64,000 nt of DNA from Ficedula albicollis. Lineage: Eukaryota; Chordata; Aves; Passeriformes; Muscicapidae. Both the position numbers and the translations under genes were made by a program. The stretch is taken from assembly GCF_000247815.1 (NCBI RefSeq), contig NC_021678.1, forward strand, positions 2,552,745-2,616,744, read 5' to 3'. Shown here in pieces: positions 1 to 12,600 of the stretch (positions within the stretch are counted from its first letter, which is position 1; every line of letters starts with the position of its first letter). The notes under the pieces are model-generated. The model had not been told where the DNA came from and ran no database searches. It worked only from the letters and a program-made list of their open reading frames with translations.

Positions 1-954
<954 letters not shown>

Positions 955-1060
955 CACTGAAAGCTATTTAATCTGTTTATTATTCTGTGGAACCTTTCAG
1001 GGTTCAGGACTGGGAAGCTGTGTGTTGCTGTTTCCCTAAAGCAGAGTTCTCGTTGCGCAG

Positions 1061-1222
1061 GATGCTCCGGCTGCGGTTCGTGCCCGTGGCCGCGGCGCTG
1101 GCGGCGGTGTCGCGGCGCTACCACGGCACAGCCCCGCGCCCCGGCGCCCGGCGGAGGCTCCTGGTGGCGGCTTTCCTCGGGACCTCTGCGGCCACAGCGA
1201 GCGCCAGATTCCTTTGGCAGAG
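1061..1222 (+). CDS. MICU1: MICU1 exon 2: initiator ATG, mitochondrial targeting and membrane segment
   Basis: The exon opens after an acceptor ending GCGCAG. The ATG at 1062 is one base inside the exon, as in mammals, where exon 2 also carries the start. It encodes residues 1-53 plus two bases of Arg54. The first 30 residues are Arg- and Ala-rich without acids, typical of a mitochondrial presequence, and include RRYHG (human RWYHG). RRRLLVAAFLGTSAATAS then gives a basic stop and a short hydrophobic segment that aligns with the MICU1 membrane-anchor region. The exon is GC- and CpG-rich compared with the flanking intron. The donor is AG|GTAATA and the frame resumes at exon 3 (AG+G = Arg). An in-frame ATG at 987 lies in sequence read here as intron, so 1062 is preferred. 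Confidence 0.93.
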
Positions 1223-3695
1223 GTAATACACGCATAGCTAATTTCTCTCCTGCCCCCGGTGAGTACCTGCGGTGCTGCTGCTGCGTGGATGGAATGGCCG
1301 GGGGGGATTCCCTGCCGGGAGCGCTCAGGGGTGCACAGAGCTCGGGGCTGAGGCGTTGTCTCACACGGGCTCTTTGATGTGGTTTCCTGCCTGCCTGGTG
1401 GTTTGTGGTGGTGCGAAGAGAGAAACCTTCGCTTTCACAGCTTCTGGTTGAAACATCTGGGCGGGGTTTGCTCCTCTTGTGTTTTTTTTGTGTGGTCTGC
1501 TGGCTGCTTTCGTGTATAAAATGCAGCAGAGGAGCAGAAGGGGAGAGTGTGTCTTTTGGTGGGAAGGTAGCAGCACACAGGGTTTATGTGGATTTTAAGG
1601 GTCAGAGCCTTAAGACACTTCATGAGTCTCAAAGCTCATTCCTGTAACTGGGGGGAAAGGGGAAATTTGGGCTCCCCTGAGGTGACTGTCACTGAACCCT
1701 GGGCCTGTGCCATGTCTTAAGTAAAACAGGGACTCCTCTTCCATCCCATGGGAGCAGCGCGGCGCCAGCAGTGTCACTCAAGCACATGACTGCAATTAGA
1801 ATGTAAAAATAAAGTATTTGCTGAAAGCCTGCATTCTTTCCATTCTAATACTCAGGTGATTTGTTGCTGGCCTTCTGCTCACCTGTGGCTAGAAGGCTCT
1901 AGTTTAAATGCAGTGGGAGAAAGGTGATGGGAATTGTTCTGGCTGTTCCTTAGAGCTGTCAAACCCAACTCTCTGCTAAGAGGAGTTGCTGAGTGGAGGA
2001 AGAACACTGTGATCCAGTTTTGTGCTGCATTTTGCTAATGATCTGCACTGATGCAGTCAGTGCCTCTGAGGGAATGGCCAGGATAATGCCCCTTTTCCAG
2101 CAGGGAAAGCAAGTGAGGTTTTTCCACTTCAAATCTTATCTTCAACACAATCAGAAAATCAGTAGGACATCATGTCCTGTGTAAAGCTGTCCCAGAGACA
2201 TGGAGTTAATACCTCCCTTCAGCAGCAGGTTCCTTTGCTTTTAAAACCAGCTAAATTTTCAGGTGCTGGTGTTGCTTTTATCAGGAGGATGGTGCTCGTG
2301 CTATGTGGAGTGCTGGGCCAGGGGTGGATTTCAGGGAAGGATTTTTGGCTCCTGGAGTACTTTGCTGCTCCTTGGAGGCCCTTGGGCACCTTCCTCAGCT
2401 GAGAGGACTGATAGAAATCAGTCAGAGAGACACAGCTCTCGTCAATCTGGAGAGGCTGACTTGCTGTTATTACTTGTTTTGCTTTTCCTTGCTATGTCTC
2501 CTTCATCTTTTATAAATCCATAAAGCACTAAATAGAATTGTACAGACTTTCAAGTATTCCTCTCCTATCTGAGCCATGAAATAAATCCTCAATGTCAGCA
2601 ACTATAAAATAAAAGTGCACCCAAGCTTACAATATTAATTTAATTACTTGGCATAAAGCTGCAGAATAAAACAAGGAACTAAACTGATAAGTTTGGTGTA
2701 GAAAATTCTTCATACCGATGTCTGTGGAAGTTTCAAATGGACTTTCAAGTGGGCATTTTAGCCTTGTTTAAAGAAATAAGGGATGAAGTGGGAATTTCCT
2801 TTGTCTTTCTGAAAATGGAAATTAGGTGATCAGTAGAGTTTGAGCAGGTGAATACAGAATGTTTGTAATGACATCCTGAGTTACTCAGGTAGGTGTGTCC
2901 TGAGTTAGTGCAGGAAGTAGCAGTAAGTATAATTAATTTGTTCTGAGAGGTAAATATATAAATATTTCTTTACAGCTTATGCATTAAAGATGTAACAAGC
3001 CATGTAACATGCAAAGATGTAACAAGATCAAGAAGCAATTGGAAATTTTAAATTTCTTGGGCTAGATAGGATGGTGTGAAGAAAGGAATTCTCAAGGCTG
3101 TAAGGTGAAGTCTGAAACCAGTGTATTTCAGGTGGATTCTGTAGGATGTGCTGTGGACAGAACAAGAAGCCAGTGCTGGGGTAAGGAAGCTCACACAAAG
3201 GCACAGAAGAAATCTAGGAGTGAAAAGATATATATATATGGAAAAATCCTATGGTTGTATGATGCAAAATAGACTTAATTGTGTCTCCCTAAGATGGGAG
3301 GTGGGTTGGTGGGATCTTTCTTTGGTCCATTGCAGGTAGGTGTTGGTCTTGTTGCCTTCCCTGCCCTCCAGGAAGTCCTGGCTTTTGGGTAGTGTATCTC
3401 CTCTAAATTATTATACAACAGGAGTAGCTCTTGCTGCTCACTTTTCCTGTGGTGAGGAATACTTGAGCAGTGCAAATAGCTGAGCTTAGAAGACTAATGA
3501 AGTTTACACTTCCTCAGCAATAACTTAAACTCTGAGGATTTCCAGCTGGCAAGAGAAGCAATTAAGTATCTGGGCATTGGCATAATGAACTGAATTAATT
3601 GAAATTAATCTTGGTGCAGTCATTGGCTACTCTAAATGAGGCACTAATATATGAGGAGTACTAAACCTCACAGTTTGTGGCAAGCTTAACATTTC

Positions 3696-4736
3696 TAAAA
3701 AATATTCTGTTGCTGATCCTGCTGTAAAACTTGTACTCTCTAGTTCCTGATGCCCTTGTGGAGTGTTAGGAAGTGGCTGCAGGTCTGTTCTTCATGTCAC
3801 AACCCTTCCTGGTTGAATCTGGGGGCATCTGAGAGCACTTAAATTGGCATTTTGGTGCTGAAGCTTGTTAATCAGTCTAACATTGAGGGGAAATAAGGGA
3901 GCAAAGGTACCTTTGGGGGCCTCTGTAAGCAGAGTCTTACCAGTGCCCTTCCTGATGGGCTGAAAATACTTCATGATCCATTTTTTATCCTTGTGTGAAT
4001 AAATTAGTGGTGAGAATAAGGGCAGGACACTGGTGTTGCTCTGGGAATTGCTGCCTCCAGCTCTGGGATCCTCAACATAAGAGAGACATGGACCTTGTTG
4101 GAGCAAGTTCATGGCTTCCCACTGCCAGAAGACAGGGTTAGTTTAGATGTTGGGAAAGAATTGTTCCCTGGTGGTGGTGAGGGGTAAAAAATATTCTGTT
4201 ACTGATCCTGGTGTAAAACTTGTACTCTCTAGTTCCTGATGCCCTAAAAAATATTCTGTTGCTGATCCTGCTGTAAAACTTGTACTCTCTAGTTCCTGAT
4301 GCCCTTGTGGAGTGTTAGGAAGTGGCTGCAGGTCTGTTCTTCATGTCACAACCCTTCCTGGTTGAATCTGGGGGCATCTGAGAGCACTTAAATTGGCATT
4401 TTGGTGCTGAAGCTTGTTAATCAGTCTAACATTGAGGGGAAATAAGGGAGCAAAGGTACCTTTGGGGGCCTCTGTAAGCAGAGTCTTACCAGTGCCCTTC
4501 CTGATGGGCTGAAAATACTTCATGATCCATTTTTTATCCTTGTGTGAATAAATTAGTGGTGAGAATAAGGGCAGGACACTGGTGTTGCTCTGGGAATTGC
4601 TGCCTCCAGCTCTGGGATCCTCAACATAAGAGAGACATGGACCTTGTTGGAGCAAGTTCATGGCTTCCCACTGCCAGAAGACAGGGTTAGTTTAGATGTT
4701 GGGAAAGAATTGTTCCCTGGTGGTGGTGAGGGCCTG
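3696..4736. repeat. Tandem duplication, about 490-bp units, 549-bp offset, with a short third copy
   Basis: Units at about 3696-4187 and 4245-4736 are essentially identical; 321 bp within them translate to the same 106 residues on the minus strand. A 58-bp partial and slightly diverged copy of the unit start lies between them (4187-4244). The first unit ends part-way into a CR1 fragment that runs on intact only after the second unit. Confidence 0.9.
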
Positions 4737-4878
4737 GCACAGAGTGCCCAGAGGAGCTGTGGCTGCCTGGAAGTGTCCCAGGCCAGATTGGACAATCTGG
4801 GACAGTGGGAGGTGTCCCTGCCCATGCAACTGGAGATCTTTAAGGTTCCTTCCAAATCAAACTGTTTTGGGATTGTAT
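4683..4878 (+). mobile_element. CR1 LINE 3' fragment
   Basis: It runs from a TTGGGAAAGAATTGTTCCCT segment through GCCCAGAGGAGCTGTGGCTG to the tail GATCTTTAAGGTTCCTTCCA, the usual order of the CR1 3' end. It is 5'-truncated and joins the 549-bp-offset duplication. Confidence 0.85.
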
Positions 4879-5215
4879 AACTCTGGTTAAGAATGCACTG
4901 ATTTTTTTTCACCAGTGTCCTGGGGGCTTTAGAGTAATTTGCTTAGAGTACATTTTTAATGGGAGAACTGCTGGAAATATCTTATGCCAGCTGAAACAGA
5001 GACTTAAAAAATCTCTCTTGCAGTAAAACAAAGGAAACCACATACATCATAGTCAAGAGGGGAGAAACCTGTTTTATAGCTGTGTCAGGTACAACTTAAC
5101 CTAATGTATGGGAGAAAAGATGAGAAATTGTAGGTATTATCCATGTAGGTGGATAGGTATTATCCATGTGAGTTTGTTTTTAGAGCTCTCATGTGTTTAC
5201 ATGTCAGGGGAATGG

Positions 5216-5270
5216 AAGGAGCCAATCTTTAAGGTCCCTTCCAACCCAAACCATTTTGTGGTTCTGTGTT
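5216..5270 (+). mobile_element. CR1 tail fragment
   Basis: AAGGTCCCTTCCAACCCAAA, followed by CCATTTTGTGGTTCTGTG, the CR1 3' terminus. Confidence 0.85.
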
Positions 5271-7884
5271 TTTTTATAATTCTTTGTGAGAGGTGACACA
5301 CTCAAGAGACTATCATTGGGATTGCTGTGCTGAGGGTTTTTTCCTTAGGCTTCAAGACACATTTGGTGTCTTGAAAGAACACTGTGTTCTTTCCAGTGTC
5401 TTTTGGCTGAGTACTGGGATTTTTCTCCATGGACATTGGGGAGGGAAAGGATCAGATCCTGGGGGGCACAGCCCTGTACCCCACTGTGGTGAGCTCTGTT
5501 TGGGAACGAAAGCAGCATCTCCTGGATGAAGAAATACCAGATTTATAGCTCACAAGGATATTGGGGTTATGTCAGGACACTGCAGCATGTGTCATTAGGG
5601 TGATTGCCTTTGTGAAGTTCTCGCCACAAATGCATTGTGCTAATTTATGCCAGTGTTGAGTATGTGAGAGATGAGGAGGGAAGCAAAGTGGGAAAGAGCC
5701 CTGTGAGTGTGGCAGCACACTGAAAAATTGAGTTGTGGCTCTTCATCCTCTCTGGTGAATTTCTTATTAAAGTTTCAGGTAACTAATTTAGTTGCTGAAT
5801 GTGGTTGAGCTGAGGATGAGGCAGAGCTCCTTGCTGAAAGTTCTCCTGATCCCTGGAAGTTGCCTGTTTTTATGAATGTCCAAACTTGCTTTTGCATTAC
5901 AGCATGAAAGTCTTGAAGTCTTAAGTGGCTTTTAAACCTCCCTGGGATGTCTTCAGATATTTGCATACAGGGAGAGTGGCAGCTTTTAGTCAACATGCAT
6001 CAGGCAGGATTCCTCCCTCCTGCCTCTGGTTTGGTGGCAGCATCTTTGCTGACTCCTGAGTGCCCAACTCCTTGTTAGATCTCTTACATTTCCTCCTGAG
6101 ACTGAACAGCAACTGATAGCTGAGAGCTTTGCTACTGCCTTCAGGATTAGAATAACTGAGCACTGTTATCTCTGGCACAAAGCTTTGTGATTTTTTTCAC
6201 GCTGTTCTGCTTCTGTCATTCGTAGATGAAAAATACTTTGAAGGGAGGGGTTGTGATTCATTGGAAGACCTGCAACTTGGGGTGTTGTGCCAATGCCCAG
6301 TGTGAGTCCCAGCATCCTTCCTGCCTGTATATCCTATGGTTGCATGTGTTTGGCTCTCTTAAAGAATGATTCCCCAAGAGAGAATTTATCATTGCAGGCC
6401 TCTGGTAGCTTAGTGTTTTTGGGGAGGATGAAGAATCTAATCTTACACTTGATTGTTGGCTTTCTCCGAGGATTCAAAGGAGATATTGCTAGGTGGGTGG
6501 GAAATAGTCTTTGATTCAAATTCAGTTCACTGGAGGGGAAAAAAAAAAAAGTCTGAAGAGATCAGAATGGTTGAAGCATGGCAGTAGGGTTCAGGATCCA
6601 GGACAGGCACACTCCATGGGGAAAGGCTGGCAGCTGGTCTTGGCACACAGTGAAGAGAGGCTTTGTATTTTCATTTCATTCAGAAGCTGCAGCACCAGGA
6701 ATTCCATTGGAAAGTCAGCCTCATCAAACAGGGGAGGAGAGAGTCTTCACTTGCTGAGGGAAGTCCAGCAGGGTGGATATTTCTGGAGTTTTGGGCTATT
6801 TTTTTTTTTTTTTCCAGCCATACTCTGACATCTGCACTGAAAGGCATTTTTTATGCGGGCTGAGTATGGAAGTTGCAGTTGTTGGAAGCCAAGGATTTCA
6901 GCAGAGGGTGGTAAAATACACAGAGAAGGTGCACGTAGAGAGCTGCTCCTTCAGTGGTTAATTCAGTGAGTAGTTTGGCCAGTGGCCTGGAGGTGAGGAA
7001 TAGCTGTTTAAACCTTGCTTCAGAAGCAGCCTACAGACTCTGCCTTTCTCCTCAGAGCTCATTTTCCTGGATGGTGATGTGACTGTGGAGCAGAGTTAAT
7101 TACCTGGATAAACCAGAGGGAGGAAAGAGCTGACTGTATTCAAACAGCCTCTCTCTGTATCGCTGGAGCAACTGACTTGACAGCCTGATGGATTGAAGGA
7201 ATGCGTGGGATGTGCTGAAAATGTTTGATTTTTCAATTTCATCTATCCCTTCCCTGGTCTGCTAGCTGTCAGTCAAGCAAATCTTTCCTGATGCAGCTAT
7301 TCTCCAGCATGTTTCCTATGGAATAGCTTAGTTGTGGAGATAAGCAGTTGATTTCCTATTGCTTTTCTGTCCCCTTTTCCCAAGAGACTCCCTCAGAGCT
7401 ACTTAAGATGGGTTTCCTGCCTGCACAAGGACTTTCCATGTCAGTGCTGCTGCATTTTTCAGCCAAACCCACAGCTCCTCAAGGGTGTGCCAGTGCTGAT
7501 TAAACTTTCAGGAAAGGCTTCAGGACAGGTGCCAGCATGGACTTCATGCTCCAAGAGAGGTCAGCTGTCAGACTGTTCCAGGGAAATAATTTCCATATCT
7601 TAAGATACTTGTGGAGGACCCAGGTTTGGAACCTGTCTCTGGAAGTTTGGCTCAATTGAGGTCATAAAGATGGTGCTTTGCTGTAAGACTCACAAATATA
7701 TATTGGCAAATTGAGACTCAGGGCCTTTTCAGAACAGGAAGTGTGTAAAACTCCATTTTTATGTGAAAAGGCAGGATGAATACTGCTCTTCAGTGAGCAC
7801 TTGTGTGTTTTATTACATCAGACCCCTCTAATGGAGCTGTGTTCTGTCCCACAGTGAACTAGAAACCTCTGAACCCCTGTGTGA

Positions 7885-7915
7885 GCTGATCCCTTCCAAC
7901 CCAAACCATTCCTTA
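7885..7915 (+). mobile_element. CR1 tail remnant
   Basis: Contains CCCTTCCAACCCAAACCATT only; a very short relic. Confidence 0.6.
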
Positions 7916-8128
7916 AATAATGAAGTATCTTCTTCCCACCAGTACTGTGGACCTTTGCAGTTCTTTAGCCCATTCCCATCTGTCTTGTACTGCGCTGTCA
8001 GTGAATTATTGCATGCTGATAAGGAGAGAGTTGTCTTTTATTTTGGTAGCATTTAAATTAATTGATGGAACACCTACCCTCATTTCTCCTTCTTGGAAGC
8101 TGATGTGCTGAGATTGCAGCAAGCTGTG

Positions 8129-8202
8129 GAAGGACAGGGGGTTGGAATGAGAGGATCTTTAAGGCCTCTTCCAACCCAAACCATTCCATGATTCTGTGAT
8201 TC
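8129..8202 (+). mobile_element. CR1 tail fragment
   Basis: GGATCTTTAAGGCCTCTTCC, then AACCCAAACCATTCCATGAT and TCTGTGATT, the terminal octamer-type repeat of CR1. Confidence 0.85.
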
Positions 8203-9459
8203 CTGGGGAGACAGACACAGACTCTCCTCTGTTAATGCTACATACCACATCTGTGTTTTCCAGGAAACTGGTAGGATGAAGTATGTGTAGCCTTTTGTTT
8301 AGAGCCTGAGAGACTTCAAAAATCTCGGTTTGTTTTTGTTTTTCTCCCAAGGCAGCCCTTTTCAAACAAACTCACACAGCTGTGAATGACCACGTTCATA
8401 GTTCCAGGCAGTACCAAAGTGGCCAAGGAGCAGCACCTGTGTGTAAACTCCATACCCTGTGATTAGTCCAAAATAAAGCACCAGGAATGCAAAGTCAAGG
8501 CAGATTTGCTTAAATTATGGGCAGGCTGGGATGTTTCCCTGAGCTGTTTGAGTCCTTTAGAAAGAGAAATAATTTTGTCAAACCGTTGGCTTTGTTGCTT
8601 GTGACATGTTAACGGATCCTCAGAGATTATCATTTCACTGATGTTAATGTGGTCTGAGCTCTGTCTGATTCTAAACTGCTTTACAAGTAAAGCATGGGAA
8701 AGCCAGAGCATTGTTTGGCTTGGGGATTTGTCCTGCTTTTTATTTAATCATCCCATTGCCAGTTGCAGTTCTGTGAGTTGCTCCTGACTCTGAGTGATTA
8801 GGAGTGTTGTGTCTTGGTCTGTGGAACAGAGCTGCCTGGAGATCTTTGTATTTGAGCAGCAAGGGAAAAAGGGTCCTGTGCTCTGCCAGAGTTTTATTTC
8901 AACCCTGAGGACAAACAACTCCAGTTTTGTTGTCACAAATCCTGCAGCACTGTAGTTTGGAAGAGTCATTGGTGGAGGAAGGGGATAAAACAGCCTGTCA
9001 GCTGCTGGAGATAGAAAATAAATCAGCTGAGCTGAAACAAAAAGGTTGTTCATCCTGAATCCTGCAGTGCTGATGGTAAAACACATTTCTGTCACTTAAT
9101 CTATCTTTTTGGGGAAGCAGAGGTGGAATTTAGTGCTAGAGGAGGTATGATATGCCCTTCTCCCGGTGTTCCTTGCATGTCTAGTTTTTGGGAGAGGGTG
9201 TCATAATTCCCTGAGTGATTTGGACTGGGAAAACTTACTGTGACCATTAGCCTGGGTGTTGGTGTGGGGTGGAAATCAGCTCACAACAGGGGAAAGAGCA
9301 CACTGAATTCCAAGGGGACTGGTCACTTCTTTGCTTTTACTTTGCAGCCCTCCCCACTGAATTGTAACCAGCGTCGCACTCAGGTGGAGCCCGGCAGGAT
9401 GGTTTTGTGGCCACCCCTCAGTCACTTCCTAAACGAGTGTTTTCTTTTCCCTGGAGCAG

Positions 9460-9631
9460 GGCTTACGCTGAAGACTCAGTCAGACACGGCCCGAGGGCAG
9501 AGCCGGGGGAGAAGGTGAAGCACGAGGAGGAGGAGGAGGAGAGCAGCGGCAGGAGGGCGGTGGCCTCGGGCGATGGGGAGGCGCCGCCCGAAGGGAAGAA
9601 GAAGAAACGTTCCGGGTTCAGGGACCGCAAG
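9460..9631 (+). CDS. MICU1: MICU1 exon 3: acidic linker and KKKKR polybasic patch
   Basis: Acceptor GGAGCAG, donor AAG|GTACCA, 172 nt. It completes Arg54 and encodes residues 55-111. It begins AYAEDS (human AHAESP) and ends with a KKKKRSGFRDRK motif identical to the mammalian one. In the family this polybasic stretch contacts the acidic tail of EMRE and helps seat MICU1 on the uniporter. The part between is poorly conserved: it holds a run of six Glu encoded by GAG repeats (about 9527-9544), then Gly/Ala/Pro-rich low complexity. GC content is far above the surrounding intron. The acidic linker is probably disordered. The exon boundaries fit the phase on both sides (2 in, 0 out). Confidence 0.93.
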
Positions 9632-12600
9632 GTACCAAACTTGGGCATCTTGAAAGAGAGAAAACTTGCTCTGTGCCTGTCTTGATTTTCTAAGGGACCT
9701 AACTGTTTTGGGAAGCTACTTTGTCTGCATGTTGCCATGAGTTTCTGTAGGTTGAAACTTCCAAACTTTCCAAACTTGTATGTTCCTCTGAAATGGAGAT
9801 CACTTTTCCCACCTGCACCTGCATGTCCAAGATAATCAAGGCTCCTGCACTGATGGCTGTTAGGATGGTGCATGCAAAGCAGGGAATTGGTGCCAAAGCT
9901 TTTAAAGCATCTGGGATATTCAGCATGTGTGTCTATGAGTCCATCCTTTTGCCTGTAAATATACACAGTGCATGCTGGAAGAAGGAGAGGATGAATGTGG
10001 AAGGGAGGGTTATAGGAAAGGTGTGCTTCAGTTCTTCATTTAATTATTCTGTGCAAATGTACTTGTTGAAATACAGCCTCAGTCCCCCTTCTTGGTTAGT
10101 CCTGGCTCTCTCTTGATGCTTCTGGCTATTTAATTTTCAGATCAGACACATTTTCAAGAGGAGGAAAGCTTGAGTAATAAACTCTATTGTTGGCTTGTGA
10201 CCTGCCTTCACTCTTGGGCAGTTCTGGGAGCTTTGGGCTCCTCAGAATTGACAACTGGTTTGGCACTATCTGAAACCACTGTTATTAAAGGATGTGTAAT
10301 TTGATCTGACAGAATCCTGTAACTGGGAGCTGGCAGACAGCAGTATTTTATTTTTTAAGTCCATCTGGATGTCAGTTTTATAGGCCTGCATTGGATAATG
10401 TAATATCTTTGCAGCACCAAAGAGGAGAAAGGAATAGTGAAGAGCATCTACTCCCATTTTGTTATGACTTGCTTCTGATATTTATTTTTAAGCCTGTATT
10501 CTGGAGGTTGCATCTCATTAGCTGTTAAATTGTGGGTAGTCACATATAGTGGCTTAACAGCTTCTCATGAAAAATTAAGAGCTGTTTCCTTTGAAGCTGC
10601 TGAATCATTTTGGTTCCTGGTCAGAAAAGATTACACAACTTGAGGTTTCAAGTGCCTGGTGGTATTTGGGGCTCCAGACTCTCTCCTGTTGTGACATGCT
10701 GGTGGCAGCTCAGTGAAGTTAGGTAGTAAGATGCTGTGCTGAGATGCTCAGAATCATCCAGGAATGTGGGCTCTTGGAAGCTGCTGATTTTCGTGGCACT
10801 TGGGTGGCAGGTGCTCTGACAGCTTCAGCTCTTGCCAGTACCACTCAAGAAAAGCAGGTTATTGGTTTTTTCCAGTGTCAGCAGATGGAGGCAGGCTGCA
10901 GAGAGCAAACCACAGTCCACCTCCATCCACACTCTTACTTTTGAATACAGTGACTGTAAAGATTCATTTTTGTCTCATGTGGCTGCTGGCTGGGGAAGCC
11001 AGAGGAAGTTTTTTTTTTACAGGCAAGGACTGTTGTTCCAGTTTAACATTAGAGACACACCTGTGTTGACCAGCTCTTTCCTTCCCAAACTAGGCAGAGA
11101 GGAATCTGGCCATAATTTCCAAATAAGCCATAAGCCAGGTGTGCCCAAAAGATGGGAGTAGTGTGTGGCCTGCATCCCTTCTCATCCCAGTCTGCCTTCC
11201 TCTGGCAGGAGCTCAGGAGCAGCGATTTCCTTGGGGACAGCCCCATCATCTTTGTGCCAACACAGGCCTTTTCTCTGCAGCCTCGAGACAGAATGTACCT
11301 TGTGTGGCCTGAATGCCAATGTTGCAAGAGCTCCTCTAAAGGCAGGATGTGCCAGGTACTGTCCCAGGTGCCTGCTCCGTGTCTGAGCAGCTCTCCTGTG
11401 GGCTCAGTGTTTGAGCAGCAGCTGCTGCAGTGAGTCACCTTGGGAGCTGTGTTTGAATGTGGCCAGCTCAGATGACAGGGGAAGGTGTGCCCCTGCTCCC
11501 GGCTCAAAATCAGGGCTGCTCCCCTAGTTGTGTAGCACCTCAGGGATTCCTGACTCTTCTAGTGTTTAAGAAAACCCCAACAAACCACCACCCACAGTAA
11601 AAACTCTTCCCAGCTCTTCACCTAATTAATTGAAAATAGCGTGGGATTTTCCTTGCAAAAAAAAAATTAAGCCTAATTGAAAGTGTTTAACACTTGTTTG
11701 TTATCCTAATGTTGCTTTTAATGAAGGTGATGATTAGTGGTGAAGCAATAAATTAAGTTTGACGTTGCTGTTTTAAATAGTTTTCCAGTGAGAGGGGGAA
11801 GCTGAAGCACAAACCACTCTCAGGTGTTGGGACTGTGTGTGGATGGTTCCCAAGCACGTGTGCAGTGTTGAGGCCCTGGATATGCAGGGCAGAAAAGGAA
11901 AAAAAAATTACTTGAGTGCTTCAGTATAGTTTGAAGGCTAATGAGCTGTAATACAGGATGGGGGCGGGCTGATGTGTTAATTAACTTGCTAAAAGTGTTT
12001 GCATGCAGCAGTAGGGCTGACTTATCAAGATGTACCAGCAGTGTTTGGGTCCTGCAGGTATCTTGCCTTGGGATGTTCCTCGTGCTGAGCCTTCATTTGG
12101 GTGTGTGTCACAGGAGGAAGCATAAAGAAAATGAGTCCTAATTAATTTGCCCTGTTAAGATGTGTGCTGTTGCATAGTCAGGGAAGCCCTGGTGGTGCTC
12201 TGTGCCTTGAGATGTTAATTTAGAGCTTTATTTTCATGTCAGCATAGGATTTAGGTTTTTTTTTTCCTTTTAACCTGAGGCTTAGCATAAACATTGACAG
12301 TCTCAACACACCTTCACTCTGGTAGAGCAACAGGGATTACTTACTTGTCTTTCTCCTTCAAGTACATGCTCTGCAAATAAATGCAAAAAAGGGATTTTTA
12401 CCTTTGGGTCATATCATCTTTCTGGAGGTGTCTGATTACGTACATTACATGCATTTCTAGGGGCAGGATGAGAATTTTGAGTGGTCTTCCTTGCACTGAG
12501 GACTGGTTTGTATTAGAGAAAGGTGAGAAGTCAGGAGAGGAGATACTTTCCTGGCATGATTTTCAGTGCAGGTTGCTTTGAAGCAGTGCAAAAACCCCTC

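Larger units (their letters stand above)
1223..9459 (+). other. MICU1 intron between exons 2 and 3
   Basis: 8.2 kb. Holds the 549-bp-offset tandem duplication, CR1 tails near 4.8, 5.2, 7.9 and 8.15 kb, and short A or T runs (6541, 6801). The 1223-1350 part stays GC-rich next to exon 2. Open frames here are short and unsupported. Confidence 0.9.

Noticed and set aside
1061..1350. CpG-rich stretch around exon 2 as a possible promoter island
   Set aside because: Most of the CpG lies in coding sequence, a splice acceptor precedes it, and an LTR ends 106 bp upstream; there is no independent promoter evidence.
3792..4661. Two identical 106-residue minus-strand open frames
   Set aside because: They match each other only because the DNA is tandemly duplicated; codon pattern and composition look like intron, and no family was recognised.
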